Shown: piece by piece, positions 36,201-45,900 of the stretch | Position numbering within the stretch: position 1 is the first letter of the stretch | How the letters are laid out: each line of letters starts with the position of its first letter | Assembly: GCF_000003815.2 (NCBI RefSeq) | Contig: NC_049989.1 | Coordinates: 8,832,251-8,896,250 of the forward strand | Origin: Branchiostoma floridae | Taxonomy: Eukaryota; Chordata; Leptocardii; Amphioxiformes; Branchiostomatidae | DNA length: 64,000 bases | Direction: 5' to 3' | Made by a program: the position numbers and the translations under genes | The notes under the pieces: model-generated | Told to the model about the DNA's origin: nothing | Databases searched by the model: none | What the model saw: only the letters and a program-made list of their open reading frames with translations

Positions 36201-39200
36201 ACAATGTTTTCAGAGACATTTGTTCAATTTTGATCAATAATCTGACACAGAAGTGCACAAGTTTGAGCAAGATCACAACAACCTCAGGGGTCAGAGGTCA
36301 CATTACCAAGCATTACCATGCCCTTTCAAGGAACTGAAACTGTTTGCAAGTTCGCATCGTGAACGCAAATGCAAACTGTTTGCTGTCGGATTTTTAGGCC
36401 AAACCGATAGAACCGTTTCATTTTTTGCATTATGAATGGGGCCTAAATGATTCTTGTCCATTATTATTATCATCATTGAAGACTCAATGATTAATTTTGG
36501 AAATGTTTCCATTTAACCTTCAAGGTTTGTTACATTCTATTTAATGACTAGAAATTGTCACAAAAAATCATTGATGCAAAAATACATAATATTGATGAAG
36601 TTCTTAAATACAAGCTACATATTTTGCATCATATCACAACTAAATACTCTAACATTACTCTAAGTATCTTTCAGTTTTACCATTTTAATTACTTCCAGTC
36701 CAATCCTAAATCAAAGCCAGTAAATGCTGAAAAGTAAATGATATCAGATTCAAAGTCTGCATTCTGTATAAAAATATACACCTTATTAGGCAACTGTAAA
36801 TTATAAAATTTTAAAAATTCTGAGAAAAAATCAAGAAAGAAAAAAAAGAATTGCCAGAATCTAGAAAATCACACAAATGTCAACCATTTTCTGAGAATTA
36901 TCACCAGGAAGTAATCAGGTACCACACGGCACCATATACCAGGTGTAAAAGTGCTAAAACAAATAGAGATTTCTGTGCAAACAAAAATTCCTCTGAACAG
37001 TCAACAACCAACAACAGCATTTTCTACCCGACTTCCTCTCTGCCAGGTATTTCATTGTCTGAACAGGTGAGCCTGTAGCATGAATAATGGGATTTTTGTG
37101 CAGTGAGTCATCCACAGGGAAACCACCCACCCACCACATGTCCAGTTGACAACCCCTGGCATTTCCCAGTATACCTCAGGACAGGAATAGCACCAAACAA
37201 CACCCTCCAAACCGCACCAGACACCGTTCATGCCGTGTTGACACAACAATGGTGGATATACTGTTGTAAGGACAGGTACATGTACTAGTAATACATAAAA
37301 CTACAACAAGTCATTTTCATGGTTTTCTGTAATATTTTCATGTAAAAATGTCGCAAGGGGTAAAAAGGACACCAAGGCTCAGAGGGCTGGAAATAAAATT
37401 TGCAACTTCCTATTAGTATATAATTACAATAATCAATATTTACCTGTCATTATCAAAGTACATCTAGTTTCCCATCAACTTTGTTTTCAGTTTAGGATTA
37501 TTTTTCAGAGTCAGGGAAAGAACCAATTAAATTGGTGTGGCCTAACACACAACCATAACACAAGAAGGGAGTTTCTTTTCAACATGGAAGAATTGAATAT
37601 TTCACGAACCAAAAGCTTCCATTTAGCAAATTTTTACAGTTCTGAAATAATGCAATGTTTTAATCAGTTAAATATTTTGTGCTTTATCAACATGTACCCG
37701 AAATAACTAGCTGTCTTCATTACCTACATGTACACGGCAAAACATCACAAGGCAAGGCATCACATTCAATTCAAGCTGTCCACATGACATATCCCTTGGA
37801 TTTTTATGTGCTTAAACTAAGTTAAAGTAAAAAAGTATGGTATGGGCTTAATGTTACTTATGACAATGTTTTGCGATGTCATTTACATGTACATAGAATC
37901 TAGATATGGCCTACAAATATTAGGAAACCAGCACAAACTATATGGAGATGTCTTTAGTGTATGAAGCCGAAGGCGAAGGGTTATCACTGATCTGTTGGCC
38001 AATTTGACAGCAAAATTTTGGAACACAAAAGACTAACATAACTGTCAGTAATGTATAACTACATTATAGGTACAGAAATGTTTAATCCAAATTGCAAATG
38101 CTATAGATATCTATGAAATAGCCCAGTACCATACAAATTACAAAGTGAGTTAGCTGTTCTTGTATAATGTTTCTAATAACTAAATTTACATGGAAAATAA
38201 AAGAAACAGAATAAGAAAAGAAATGGAAAATTGTGAAAACTGACCGTACATGAATTTATACAACAGGTAGACTTGCACAAACCCCTCTAATATCCTGATA
38301 CTGTAAGAATCTTTCCTGGTCTCAGTAATAAAATGGGGTATCCAAAATCCTTTTTCTATCCCTTCCTCGACTTGAATTTGTATACTTTTATATTGCAATT
38401 GTGTTCCTACATGTAAAAGGACCTGGCATGTCATGACTGGAAGAAAGTGGGGTAATTCTATATCATTATGAGTGCTGGTGTCATCTGCCGACACATCTAG
38501 TGTCCGGATGGACCTTTGTCATGCAAATGACATCACCAGCGGTGGCCTGCACATGACGCAAGAGCGGGGAAGATAACCGTGTACGGGTCAGGAGGAGTGG
38601 GCGGCGGAGATGCGTGCGTTTACGTCAGGAGGATATTCATAGCACCGGGCTGGAGTCGTTCACCCGAGGAAAGTGGCTGAGCCTACGTAACGCATATAAC
38701 GAGGGGAGAGAATTGGCGGTGACGCCATCCATCCATGACTTACATCTGGGCCAGGTCTGCTTCTGATAAAACAAACTACTGCCTCCAGCTAATGTGGAAG
38801 AGAACCGCTCTATGATCTATCGGGGATGATAAATTACAATCTGTACACTTTGTGAAACACTGTGGACAGAAAATTTGGAAAAAGGCCTTTCCCTTTTGTC
38901 CCTCTTAGTCTAAGTCTAACTTGTATTGTAAGTTTCATGTTCAAATCTGAGTTAGGCACAAAATACATGTACATCAAAAGCAAATCAATTGTACATGTAT
39001 GGTTTGTATAGTTTTTGTTCAGGATTACTAGAAATATTATTATCAATTATCATCTGCCAGGTATTTTCCTCTATTACATCATCAATCCTTAGATGACACA
39101 TCGGCTACCAAGAGCAACAAGGTGCCACCTCAAGTGTTTTACAACAGAAAATTTAAAATTCAAATCAATTCTAAAATATTCAGAATACAAATTACAGTGA

Positions 39201-40806
39201 ATCATCCAGTCATCACTTAAGATCACATTACGAAATTAGAATGAAAATATCACCAGTCTTCAAAAATGTTTCTTGGAAACTTGTGCTATAAATTGCTGAC
39301 AACAAAAACATTATATTATATACAACACCGCGTCATGAATAAGTTTCATTTACTCATAGTTGCTGCATGTCTTTTTCTTCACAACTTAGTTTAATAATTT
39401 TCAAGAAAATGTCCTATTCAGCAATTTAGGTTATGAGACTATTTGGAGTGGAAAACCAACATGCTTTTCTAAAATTCCTGGTTCTCTGGGCTACCTAGTG
39501 TTTTCTCACAATGATTTGCCCATACAAGCAATTTATCATCGCTCATATCTTCGTATCAGCCAGTATGGTGGGTATTACAGTATACACAGCACTTGCTAGT
39601 CCTTATTCCAACATGCAAAATGTTTTGTCACTATACCCTGGGGGAGTAAAGTACTGTACATGTGTATGTCCATGTGTATGTCAGTGTGTGTGCATGTGTG
39701 TGTGTGTGTGTGCATGTGTTTATTGTTGCCATACTAGCCTATATAATAATCAATGCTGCTATCTACTGCTAATAAATAATTGGTGGGACTGGAAGGGTTG
39801 CAGAGTTCTATAAGCAAATTAAAAAGGGGCAAAGTCTGCTATCTCTTATTTCAAAGTGTTGCAACTGCAGTACTTGCCTGGCAGGTGACACTCACACACA
39901 CACACATGTAGTACACGTATAAACAGGTGGCATGTTCATGCCAACAAAAGCACAATGCGTAAACTGCATCATATTCATCATGTCTCAACTTGTTGCTTGG
40001 ATGGTTTTCGAAATCTGACCTTAATTTGGCATTGGATCAGACTTCTATCTAACACATACATATTAATTAAACCTTGCCATTTTCCTTTTTTTTTTCACAA
40101 AATAGTACATGCAACTGCATGCATGATTTCCCATTAAAAAAATACACTGTACAAATTTTGTGTACTTATGTAGATTTCAGTTCCTGTTACTATCAGGTTA
40201 AGGAAAAAAACTGCCACACAATTTTCTGTTTCCTTTTGGTGCCATACGTGTCCTTCAGACTGTTTATTTTTCTCGCCTGGTAAACAGTAAACAACCTGTC
40301 AAGTTTCAGTCTGGGTGTAAACAAAATGCTTGCAAGCATCTGGGATTGAGGAATTAAAATATCTCGTAACCAACTTTCTTTCCGTACAGAAAACGTCCAA
40401 TTGAAAGATTAATAAGAACTGATGAGGTGAGTTTGTTTTATGGTTTGATATGTGCTTTGGTGAAGAAACTTGATGGGGTTTGGCAGCGCCAGTGGTTTCA
40501 TCATAATTTTTACAAGATTTCAAAGAACAGTAACTTGTTATACCGTCGTAAAAAGGCGAAATTCAAACGTAAGGTACATCCCGTTTGGTCATCATTTGGA
40601 GAAAAGTCTCCTGGCTTTTGTGAAAAGAGAAAAGCAAGGTCTCTCACCTCTAAAGTCCGTATTTCTGTTTGTGTGAGGTCGTGCGATGTCTCGCACATCG
40701 TTCTCAACCCGTTCAGATTGGACGCGCTGATGTCGATCATGGACTGTAGAGTCTTGCACGATTCCAGCGCCTTCTTCACGGCTTCCTCTCGCTCTTCCGT
40801 CCCCAT
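13496..40806 (-). CDS. KSR: Kinase suppressor of Ras (KSR), complete gene
   Basis: KSR is a pseudokinase scaffold that assembles RAF, MEK and ERK at the membrane downstream of Ras. Constant coding exons in transcript order: 40806-40648, 30002-29862, 29450-29306, 27625-27094, 26514-26312, 25572-25497, 24568-24479, 24034-23943, 23502-23455, 23115-22928, 21913-21766, 21505-21430, 20635-20551, 20110-20021, 17914-17823, 17541-17457, 16994-16906, 16271-16175, 15622-15486, 15041-14904, 13955-13829, 13648-13496. All junctions keep phase and sum to 2,991 nt (996 residues; human KSR1 and KSR2 are about 920-950). Domain order is canonical: CA1 helices, proline-rich CA2, cysteine-rich C1, Ser/Thr-rich CA4 with an FXFP ERK-docking motif, kinase-like CA5. 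Intron 1 is 10.6 kb. Some minor donors (exon 10 end, exon 20 end) are non-optimal but forced by phase. Confidence 0.97.
14415..14842. mobile_element. Non-autonomous hAT-like element in a KSR intron
   Basis: The left end TAGGGGTGGGTATCGGTAC is mirrored by GTACTGGTACCCACCCCTA at the right end. Between them are repeats of AGGTCCAGGTCC and its complement. Flanking 8-mers (ATAAATAT and ATGCATAT) agree at 6 of 8 positions, fitting a decayed 8-bp target duplication. It has no coding capacity. Confidence 0.65.
15747..16059. mobile_element. Non-autonomous TIR element, CAGGGTTGGACAAGT family, copy 1
   Basis: It begins CAGGGTTGGACAAGT and ends ACTTGTCCAACCTTG. A related copy lies at about 25987-26302 in another KSR intron; the two share CACTTGCCCGATCGGGCA-like and TTTTAGAAAA-CTTGTCCAA blocks. 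The ends resemble hAT elements. No coding capacity. Confidence 0.65.
16595..16858 (+). mobile_element. 5S-rRNA-derived SINE (SINE3 class)
   Basis: The first 120 bp are clearly 5S-like: CCCGATC near the start, the internal block GATCTCGGAAGTTAAG, then CTCGGATGGGGACC and GGAGTGCTGTAG. A non-5S tail follows (GTAAAACGGGGGTCCCGTG, CTCGAGGAGGTGCCTCGA, ACGTTAAACAGCC). The 11-bp duplication TTAAGCTACAG at 16589-16599 and 16859-16869 brackets the element. It sits in a KSR intron, antisense to the gene. Confidence 0.85.
18409..18745. repeat. Minisatellite, about 25-bp unit, next to the KSR cassette exon
   Basis: Roughly a dozen imperfect copies of a unit like GTGAGTCTCAACCTTTAACC are seen. On the KSR sense strand it is G-rich (AAGGGTTAAAGGTTGAGACT) and begins within about 10 nt of the cassette exon's donor. 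Length 330-340 bp. Confidence 0.85.
18754..18798 (-). CDS. KSR: Candidate KSR cassette exon (15 codons)
   Basis: This 45-nt segment lies between constant exons 14 and 15. It is bounded by a strong acceptor (pyrimidine-rich ...CTACCTGCCCTTAG) and a CAG|GTAACA donor. Read in phase 0 it gives [15 protein letters not shown] without a stop, inserted just before the kinase-like domain. From memory, the mouse brain isoform B-KSR1 carries a short insert at this same place between CA4 and CA5. Whether it is used as a cassette is inference. Confidence 0.6.
20021..20110 (-). CDS. KSR: KSR exon 14 (CA4/CA5 junction)
   Basis: It encodes [18 protein letters not shown] and then [12 protein letters not shown], 30 codons, phase 0 at both ends. 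The next constant exon continues [17 protein letters not shown], as at the vertebrate junction. Phase 0 on both sides allows the 45-nt cassette at 18754-18798 to be inserted without breaking frame. Confidence 0.93.
20551..23502 (-). CDS. KSR: KSR exons 9-13 (Ser/Thr-rich CA4 linker with FXFP motif)
   Basis: Exon 9 (23455-23502) is small: 48 nt, reading [11 protein letters not shown]. Exon 10 (22928-23115) has alternative donors AAA|GTTAGG and AGG|GTCAGT, both phase 0; the second is the better match. Exon 11 (21766-21913) encodes [16 protein letters not shown], nearly the vertebrate KSR1 stretch, and ends RQAFRFP: FXFP is the ERK docking motif. Exons 12 and 13 (21430-21505, 20551-20635) are acidic and less conserved. 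Confidence 0.9.
21949..22856. mobile_element. Tc1/mariner-like non-autonomous element
   Basis: The ends CAGTCAAAGCTGTATTAGCG and CGCTATAGACAGGTTTGACTG are inverted and flanked by TA on both sides (21947-21948, 22857-22858). GGCCACC/GGTGGCC blocks recur near both ends. About 908 bp with no transposase frame. Decayed relatives of the end sequence occur near 24890 and 62270. Confidence 0.7.
23943..25572 (-). CDS. KSR: KSR exons 6-8 encoding the C1 (CA3) domain
   Basis: Exons 25497-25572, 24479-24568 and 23943-24034. The spliced product gives H-X12-C-X2-C-X10-C-X2-C-X4-H-X2-C-X7-C (residues about 418-464), with every zinc ligand present. The short 10-residue spacer marks the atypical C1 class, which lacks the diacylglycerol-binding loops, as in other KSRs. 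Role: membrane targeting on Ras activation. Exon 5 (26312-26514) precedes it. Confidence 0.95.
25219..25478. repeat. Long inverted repeat (foldback element) in a KSR intron
   Basis: Arms of about 105-110 bp (25219-25325 and 25369-25478) match almost throughout, including CACCAGTCTTTGTCAAGGAA and AGTCCACTGCTGTCGTGACG and their complements, around a loop of about 43 nt. It lies between the two exons whose join forms the start of the C1 domain. No coding capacity. Confidence 0.85.
25987..26302. mobile_element. Non-autonomous TIR element, CAGGGTTG family, copy 2
   Basis: It is a diverged copy of the element at 15747-16059 with shared blocks in the same order (CAAGTGAGAGAGCCC, GCACGATCAGGCAAGTAAGA, TTTTCGGGCAAG, GAATTTTAGAAAATT). 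The ends are less well preserved. It abuts KSR exon 5. Confidence 0.55.
27094..27625 (-). CDS. KSR: KSR exon 4 (proline-rich CA2 region)
   Basis: This is the largest exon (532 nt). It encodes many Thr-Pro and Pro-Pro motifs ([22 protein letters not shown]) and ends [15 protein letters not shown]. That block matches the vertebrate LTRSKSHESQL phosphorylation/14-3-3 segment. The GC-rich antisense open frames over this exon are shadows. Confidence 0.93.
28308..28396 (-). pseudogene. tRNA-like sequence, type II (Leu/Ser-like), probably pseudogene or SINE head
   Basis: The minus strand shows A-box-like TGGCCGAATGG, a long variable-arm-like GCGCTTTTTTCGC hairpin and B box GGTTCGATTCC (28319-28329) in correct order and spacing. 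The anticodon stem does not pair well and the acceptor ends do not match, so it is not a plausible working tRNA. It lies in KSR intron 3. Confidence 0.5.
28621..28930. repeat. 156-bp tandem duplication with paired CCAAT motifs in KSR intron 3
   Basis: Copy 1 (28621-28776) and copy 2 (28777-28930) share GTTGATAGGT, CTCTGACGTACA, TTTAGGCCAATCAAAAAGCT and GGATGCCG. Each copy keeps GGCCAATC. Divergence is moderate. Confidence 0.75.
29306..30002 (-). CDS. KSR: KSR exons 2-3 (rest of CA1)
   Basis: Exon 2 (29862-30002) reads [16 protein letters not shown] ... [16 protein letters not shown], and exon 3 (29306-29450) reads [18 protein letters not shown] ... [12 protein letters not shown]. Both align with the vertebrate CA1 stretch (KLVRYICKQ..., ELNSYPRFSDWL, LTLDALLEMNEAKVKETL). 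Acceptors TTACAG and TTCCACAG. Phases 0-0 and 0-1. Confidence 0.95.
30098..30270. repeat. (CA)n microsatellite
   Basis: Long interrupted CA tracts lie just inside KSR intron 1. They create long Cys-Val or Thr-His frames on the two strands that are not genes. Confidence 0.95.
31456..32129. mobile_element. hAT-like non-autonomous element (CAGGGCTCGAAATAC ends)
   Basis: The 15-bp ends CAGGGCTCGAAATAC and GTATTTCGAGCCCTG are perfect inverted repeats. Inside them, TTGCACCAGTGCAAGTT and ACTTGCACTGGTGCAAGTT repeats lie near each end. It is inserted in a TATATA run, so the target duplication cannot be read. About 674 bp, non-coding. Confidence 0.75.
32337..35116. mobile_element. 2.8-kb TIR element, Harbinger-like ends, CpG-rich interior
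   Basis: Inverted ends GGGACTGGTCGATATTTAGC and GCTAAATATCGACCAGTCCC continue for about 45 bp into a CCGGTCGTCAGAGGG block. They are bracketed by TAA at 32334-32336 and 35117-35119; a 3-bp TAA duplication and GG-starting ends fit PIF/Harbinger. Three GGGGGAGGGCCTAGGAAAAA repeats follow the left end and three precede the right end in the same, not inverted, orientation. The middle (about 33.4-34.6 kb) is CpG-rich with a CCAAT box, CATGGCAAC and a 65-codon plus-strand frame (33706-33903), more like a captured promoter/first exon than a transposase. No transposase domain is visible. Confidence 0.65.
35809..36442. mobile_element. TIR element (MITE) with CTA flanks
   Basis: The left end TGCCCCGTTCATGATGCAAA and its continuation (AAACAGTTCTATC) are mirrored by GATAGAACCGTTTC ... 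TTTGCATTATGAATGGGGC at the right. CTA on each side (35806-35808, 36443-36445) suggests a 3-bp duplication. About 634 bp without coding capacity. Confidence 0.65.
38480..38830. promoter_or_regulatory. GC-rich island in KSR intron 1, candidate alternative promoter or enhancer
   Basis: An isolated GC- and CpG-richer block in an AT-rich intron. It contains GTGGGCGGCGG, TACGTCAGGAGG, CCTACGTAACGC and GTGACGCCAT, i.e. several CRE/ATF-like and GC-box-like motifs. No coding exon in KSR phase is evident. The rest of the intron between 36.5 and 40.6 kb shows nothing I recognise except a short TG repeat near 39690. Confidence 0.3.
40648..40806 (-). CDS. KSR: KSR coding exon 1 (CA1 start)
   Basis: Starts [20 protein letters not shown] and includes [15 protein letters not shown] and [13 protein letters not shown], close to the vertebrate KSR IDIS..LRGLRTKC..SNDLTQ.EIRTLE. 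It has 53 codons and ends in phase 0 at a consensus donor. CA1 is the KSR-specific helical region that binds BRAF. Sequence just upstream (40.8-41.0 kb) is CpG-bearing and is the likely promoter. Confidence 0.95.
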
Positions 40807-41059
40807 GGTGTAGTCGGATGTGTGGGCACCCTTGGAACAGTGGCTGTATTTTCCTGCTGCGTAAAAAATTTCTACAAATTCGAGAGAAAATCCTGGATTT
40901 GCTTACACTGAACGTCGGCCATTTTCCAACATTGACATCTCGCCGTTTCTCGCGTGATGTAAAAATGCTCAAGGTGACCCCCTGACCTCTGGTATGACGA
41001 AAGGATTGTGGCGGGAAATTTGAATTTGCACACAGTACATGTTACTTTGTGGTTAGCAT

Positions 41060-42743
41060 CATGCATGGGTACCATCCTCCTTGGTTACCACTGGCTCAAT
41101 CTTTTGGCTTTCTAACCACGAAGCCTGGCCCTGCTGGCATCTATTACATCTGGAAGTTGAAGGTTCGTTCAGATTTTGAACAAGCTTGCTGATTGGCCAC
41201 ATTGGTCTTCTGTGAGCCAGCAATATTGAGGGTATGGATTGGGGGCCCTGAAAACGATTTACGCTAAATTCCGAATGGCTGACTATGCTGTACATTAAAT
41301 TCACAAAGGCTACCAACGCTCTACGCTTCATCCAACTACAAATCACGTAAAATAAAATAGCTTCCCTACGAATTATGGGAAATTCGAAAGGCCTGCCAAC
41401 ACCTTACGGAAAAGAGCATGCAGACCCTCAGTAATGGCAGATGGTACCCAGGCTAATTTGTGGTCAGATCAGGCCACACCATAGACCCTAGTCATGCCAT
41501 TTTAATTTCTTTTTCCCAGATATTGACAGAAAATGAATGGAGCAGGCAGCTGTAGGTGGAATTACTGTTCCCACTGTATGTAAAGTCTATTAAAGTACAT
41601 GTGTAACCATGGCATGGGACAAAAGCATGTTCAGAGGCTGGGTTATTTGTCTCCTCCTTTATTACAAGTGGTTAAAGAAAAATGTTCATCCATTTAGTCA
41701 AGTGTGTACAATTCCTTTAAAGAAGTTGTACCTTATAAACCAGAAACTCTAAGTCTTAAATAGACTTTTAATACCTGAGATGGATGTAATGTTACATGCT
41801 AGGTTACGTTGAGTAGTATCTTCAATGTATATACAAGGTCAAGTATCTGTCAAAACATTTTGACAAAAGACTTTTAAAAAATTTTCAAAAAGAAAACATC
41901 ACAAACTGTCACCTTAATTGTATGTAGCATAATTACATATCTATATTTTGAATTCAAATCATATTTCTGCCATTTGATTGAGCTATAATATGTCAACATA
42001 GATTTAGAAGTTCAGCAGTCATATAAGTTGTCTATGAATAGTGCAACACATACAAACACATACTGCAATATCTGATATGACACACTGACTGTACTGCTAG
42101 ATAATGTTTTTGACATTCTTTTAAACAACAGTATTCAATTGTCATTAGCAGCAAACTATTAATACTTTATCCAAGTCACCAATTTTCTTTTCAAATATCT
42201 GTCTTGGGAGTACAAAAGTAGACATGGGGCAATATCACCCCCCCCCCCATTAATCATTGCATAGTAAATTTCATCTTTAATAGTGGGATTTGTCTTCCCT
42301 GAGTACAAATTTTATCAAAGACTCTCTTTCGGTACCAGTAAAACAAATAGGTTTAAAAAATGTGAACCAAATAAACAAGGCAATATCAGTTCTCAATACT
42401 TCCCAGACAATGTTCTCACAATGACATCATGTCTACTAGGACGTTTTCATTTTTTCTATATGAATGAAGCAAACAAGCACAGACTGCCATGTTGGTTTCC
42501 CTATTTGCACTTCAGTGGATCATAGGTTACATACAAACGGCATTTTTCAGTTTTATCTGCAACTTTTCAAGTACTTTTCTCATATTCCATTCTTTGAGCT
42601 GTAGACATTTACATTTATACAAACATGAAAGTCTTTCTTATCATATCAGAAGATCTCTAAATGTCTGAAAAAGCTTGAGCGATGATTTTACTGAAATGCA
42701 AATAGGGACACCAGGCACATGATGCCAAATAACAAATAATCTA
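41060..42743. other. Intergenic/3' flank between KSR promoter and NUDT6, no gene seen
   Basis: AT-rich. The minus-strand frame at 41059-41346 has no family resemblance or splice context and looks like chance. This stretch probably contains the KSR upstream region and the 3'UTR of the longer NUDT6 form. Confidence 0.4.
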
Positions 42744-42911
42744 TTATGGACAATTATGAATACTGTACAATAAGTAACTTTTTCCTGTTCTAATTGATGG
42801 TACATCTGTGGTTGCTATCCTGGAGGACCCCTGCAGAACTGTAGACTTGAATGTCTGTGCGATGAAGCGGTTAGTTTCAGTCAAGGAGGGATGACTCAAG
42901 TATTCCTCAAA
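42744..42911 (-). CDS. NUDT6: NUDT6 distal alternative last exon
   Basis: Acceptor GTTTTTCCAG, phase 0. It starts FEEYLSHPSLTETNRFIA and has 55 codons to TAA. Position by position it parallels the proximal exon (EF/EY, SHP, RF), so the two look like tandem duplicates. Invertebrate NUDT6 proteins I remember are closer to this type of tail, which makes it the likely ancestral one (inference). Confidence 0.75.
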   Translation of the reverse strand, partial: FEEYLSHPSLTETNRFIAQTFKSTVLQGSSRIATTDVPSIRTGKSYLLYSIHNCP

Positions 42912-45900
42912 CTGGAAAAACACCAATGATATTGGTCAAATCAACTATGGCTGGTCACCTATGATTGGCATCTTATCCTATGTTAGCTCTACTTCACTCC
43001 TCTGAATGTTTCTCTGGCTGAATAGTCTGGCATTGTTTATTATAGAGGATCCAAATCAAATATTCCTAAAGCATAAGGGACAGCTCTGATTTGCTTTGAG
43101 TCACAGGCTTTCAGAAGTTTGATTCTATTTATGTAACAATTGCTTCCGAGAAATTTTTAATATCCAACTAATGAAAAGCATGAGGGCCTTGCATTGAAGC
43201 ATCAGGGGAGCAAAATGGAGCTAGAATAGTTAGGATATCAAGCTAAATATCTTGATCTTTTTGACCAAAGTCTCATGACTGCTTCCTTTGAACAGAATAC
43301 CATACAGTAGATTAACCCTTTTTCTCTTGAGGTTACCCATTTGGTACCAAGTTTGTTTTCACAGTGGTAAAGGTAGTGAGAAGCAGGGTTAAAATGAGAA
43401 ACTGCTACATGTTGGTCTCCTTCTACTGATGCTATAAACAAGGTCATGTGAGTTCTTCCAGTATGAAATAACCCTCTTAGGAGCAATAGAGGTGTTCCAG
43501 GAATGTGCGTCGCCGTCCTGGTAACAGGAAAGGAAGAAGCGGTGCTGTTCGCTGACGTCAGGGTGGCTGAAGAACTCGCTAATCTGGAAATCGGTGTATT
43601 TGGGGGAGGCACAATAGATACATGCATCATGAGCCTTATTGTTTTAACAAGGTTATGTGAAGGAGAGCAGACTTAGATGTCTAAACTTTAGGAAACCCAT
43701 ACTCACCTCCTGGTATGATTTAGCCTAACATGGACCTTTTATGTCAGACAGGCTAACCTTGTCTGCCATACAACAAAATGGAAACAATTTTTGGCTATCA
43801 TTTAAGCTAATCATAAGAGAAATCCTACAGAAGACAAATCTAGCAAACCAACATCTTTAGCATAACTGTCATCCCTTAGTAAGACGGCAGACTCGGCTGT
43901 ATATTTCCCACACTTACTCAGCCACTCACACAGACAAGTTTATCCTATATTAATGTGGCTTCTTCAGTGGTTTTGGCTCTAAATCTGGCATGGAATGATA
44001 TGCAACTGCAAACATTGTGCACTCAGCGCTCATTTGAGAAAGAACCACCAATTCACAAGAAGTTGCATCAGTGAAACTGGTCTGCGTGAAAAAATGAGAA
44101 GTTTGTGGCTATGGGGTGACTTTAGTGCAAAAGATGTTAGCTTTAGTATTAGTCTGCTCCACACATATCTTTTGACAGTTTTACAAAATGTAGTAAAAAA
44201 GGTGATTGCTCTGTAGTGATTATCTTCATCGTTAGCACTAGCAGAATTCAAGAAACTTTGGTGAGAGCTTGCAAGAAACATCAGTATGATACCCAAATTG
44301 ATACTTACTGGCATCCACTGACACTTTGATACTTCCTGCTCACATATAGTGATGTCTACATTCTTGGGCTTCATGTGGCAGACAAAGTACATGTCAGAGC
44401 AGCCGAAGGAGAAATTATGCTGGTGTCGAAAACAGAGAAGAGACAGGAACTCTGCGTCAACTCCTGTCTCCTCCAGGACCTCTCTTCTGGCTGTATCTGC
44501 AAGGTCCTCTCCTGTGGAAATAATGGAACCAATGTCATGTCAACTCAATATCAACTTTCATAATGATATGGGATATTGTGCAACCACATTAGCTTCTTTG
44601 ATAAATTCTTGATGACTTATCAAGAATGGCTTGAACATCTAGGGGCTTCAAAATACTGTACATAGCATGTTGCCCAGTTGCACCGTGGAAATGTTAAAAG
44701 GTTTAAGGTTATGATATCTATTAATGATAAGCTGATTTGTGCACTTAGATGACCTTACATGTCTATCCTTTTACATCCCTTGAGTGCTTTGTCCAGCTCT
44801 GATCAAGGACTGGTTAAAACCTTGTTCTGATTGCTTTATCAATCACCTGGTTCAGCGAGGCCACCTGGCAGTTTCCAATGGGCCTGCATGGAGTGGGTAT
44901 ACTTCTCCTGGATCACAAGAACCTCATTCTGATCGTTCACCACAAATCCTGCAACACCTGTGTTTGAGTATGAATAGTTTCATCAGGTAGGTACATATAC
45001 ATCTAAGGGCATCAACAACATTCCCTACCACAACCTTTTGGTAGTCCTTATCAGCTACCTTTCTAAAGGCCGCGAATAATGACAGGATCAGCTTCTTGTA
45101 CCTAGGTGGCACTGTGGTCAGTTTTGCACTCCAAAACAATGTTACATGTAAAAGCTCAAGACATTATTTCCCTGAGGAATGTTACAGTAGCAAAAAGACT
45201 ACCAAACATTTGCAAATGAGAACTGTCATTTAAATGGTAAAAGAATTGTGTAAAAGCAAATGAGGTAGTTTTTCAAAATCTCCAAGCAGATCCTACGGTG
45301 TCATAAGAAAGCATCAAAGCTGGCCAAAGGGAGTCAGATTGGAACCAAAGCATAAATGCTCCTAGTCCGGCTTCACTCTTCTGCCAGCTTTTGATACTAT
45401 CTTATGCTATCTGTTATAGGATCTGCTTGGAGATTAAGTTTTTCAATCAGTAATACATGTACTAGGGATTTACTAGTATATCTCAAAGCAGTCGGATGTT
45501 AGGAGCATTACGTTTTTCTAGGTTACTGTTGAGAAGCCTACCTACCGACATAGTGTGCTGCATACCCTGGGATCATGTTAGGTTCGTCTGTAGGCAGCCA
45601 CCTGATCATCATGACATAATCTTTGTGGGCATGGTGGAATTCAAACCCATTCTGTAAAGGGAAAGATTGCATACAATTTTGGTGACATGGAAATAAATGC
45701 AGCCCTTTTGCACTGATATCATAGTCCTTGTGATGAGGCAAACTTTAATACTATATAAAAAAAAAAACTTTTCAAGCTTAATCAGTAACGGTTTGCTTTG
45801 CATTAAAATGAGAGGAAAAAAGACTGACCTGAGCAGCAATAGGGACAATTTCAGCATCCTTCAGACTAATCTTTATCCAGACACCTCGGACTCCATTCTC

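Noticed and set aside
41059-41346. 95-codon minus-strand frame between KSR and NUDT6
   Set aside because: No family motif and no splice continuity; it lies in the probable KSR upstream region.
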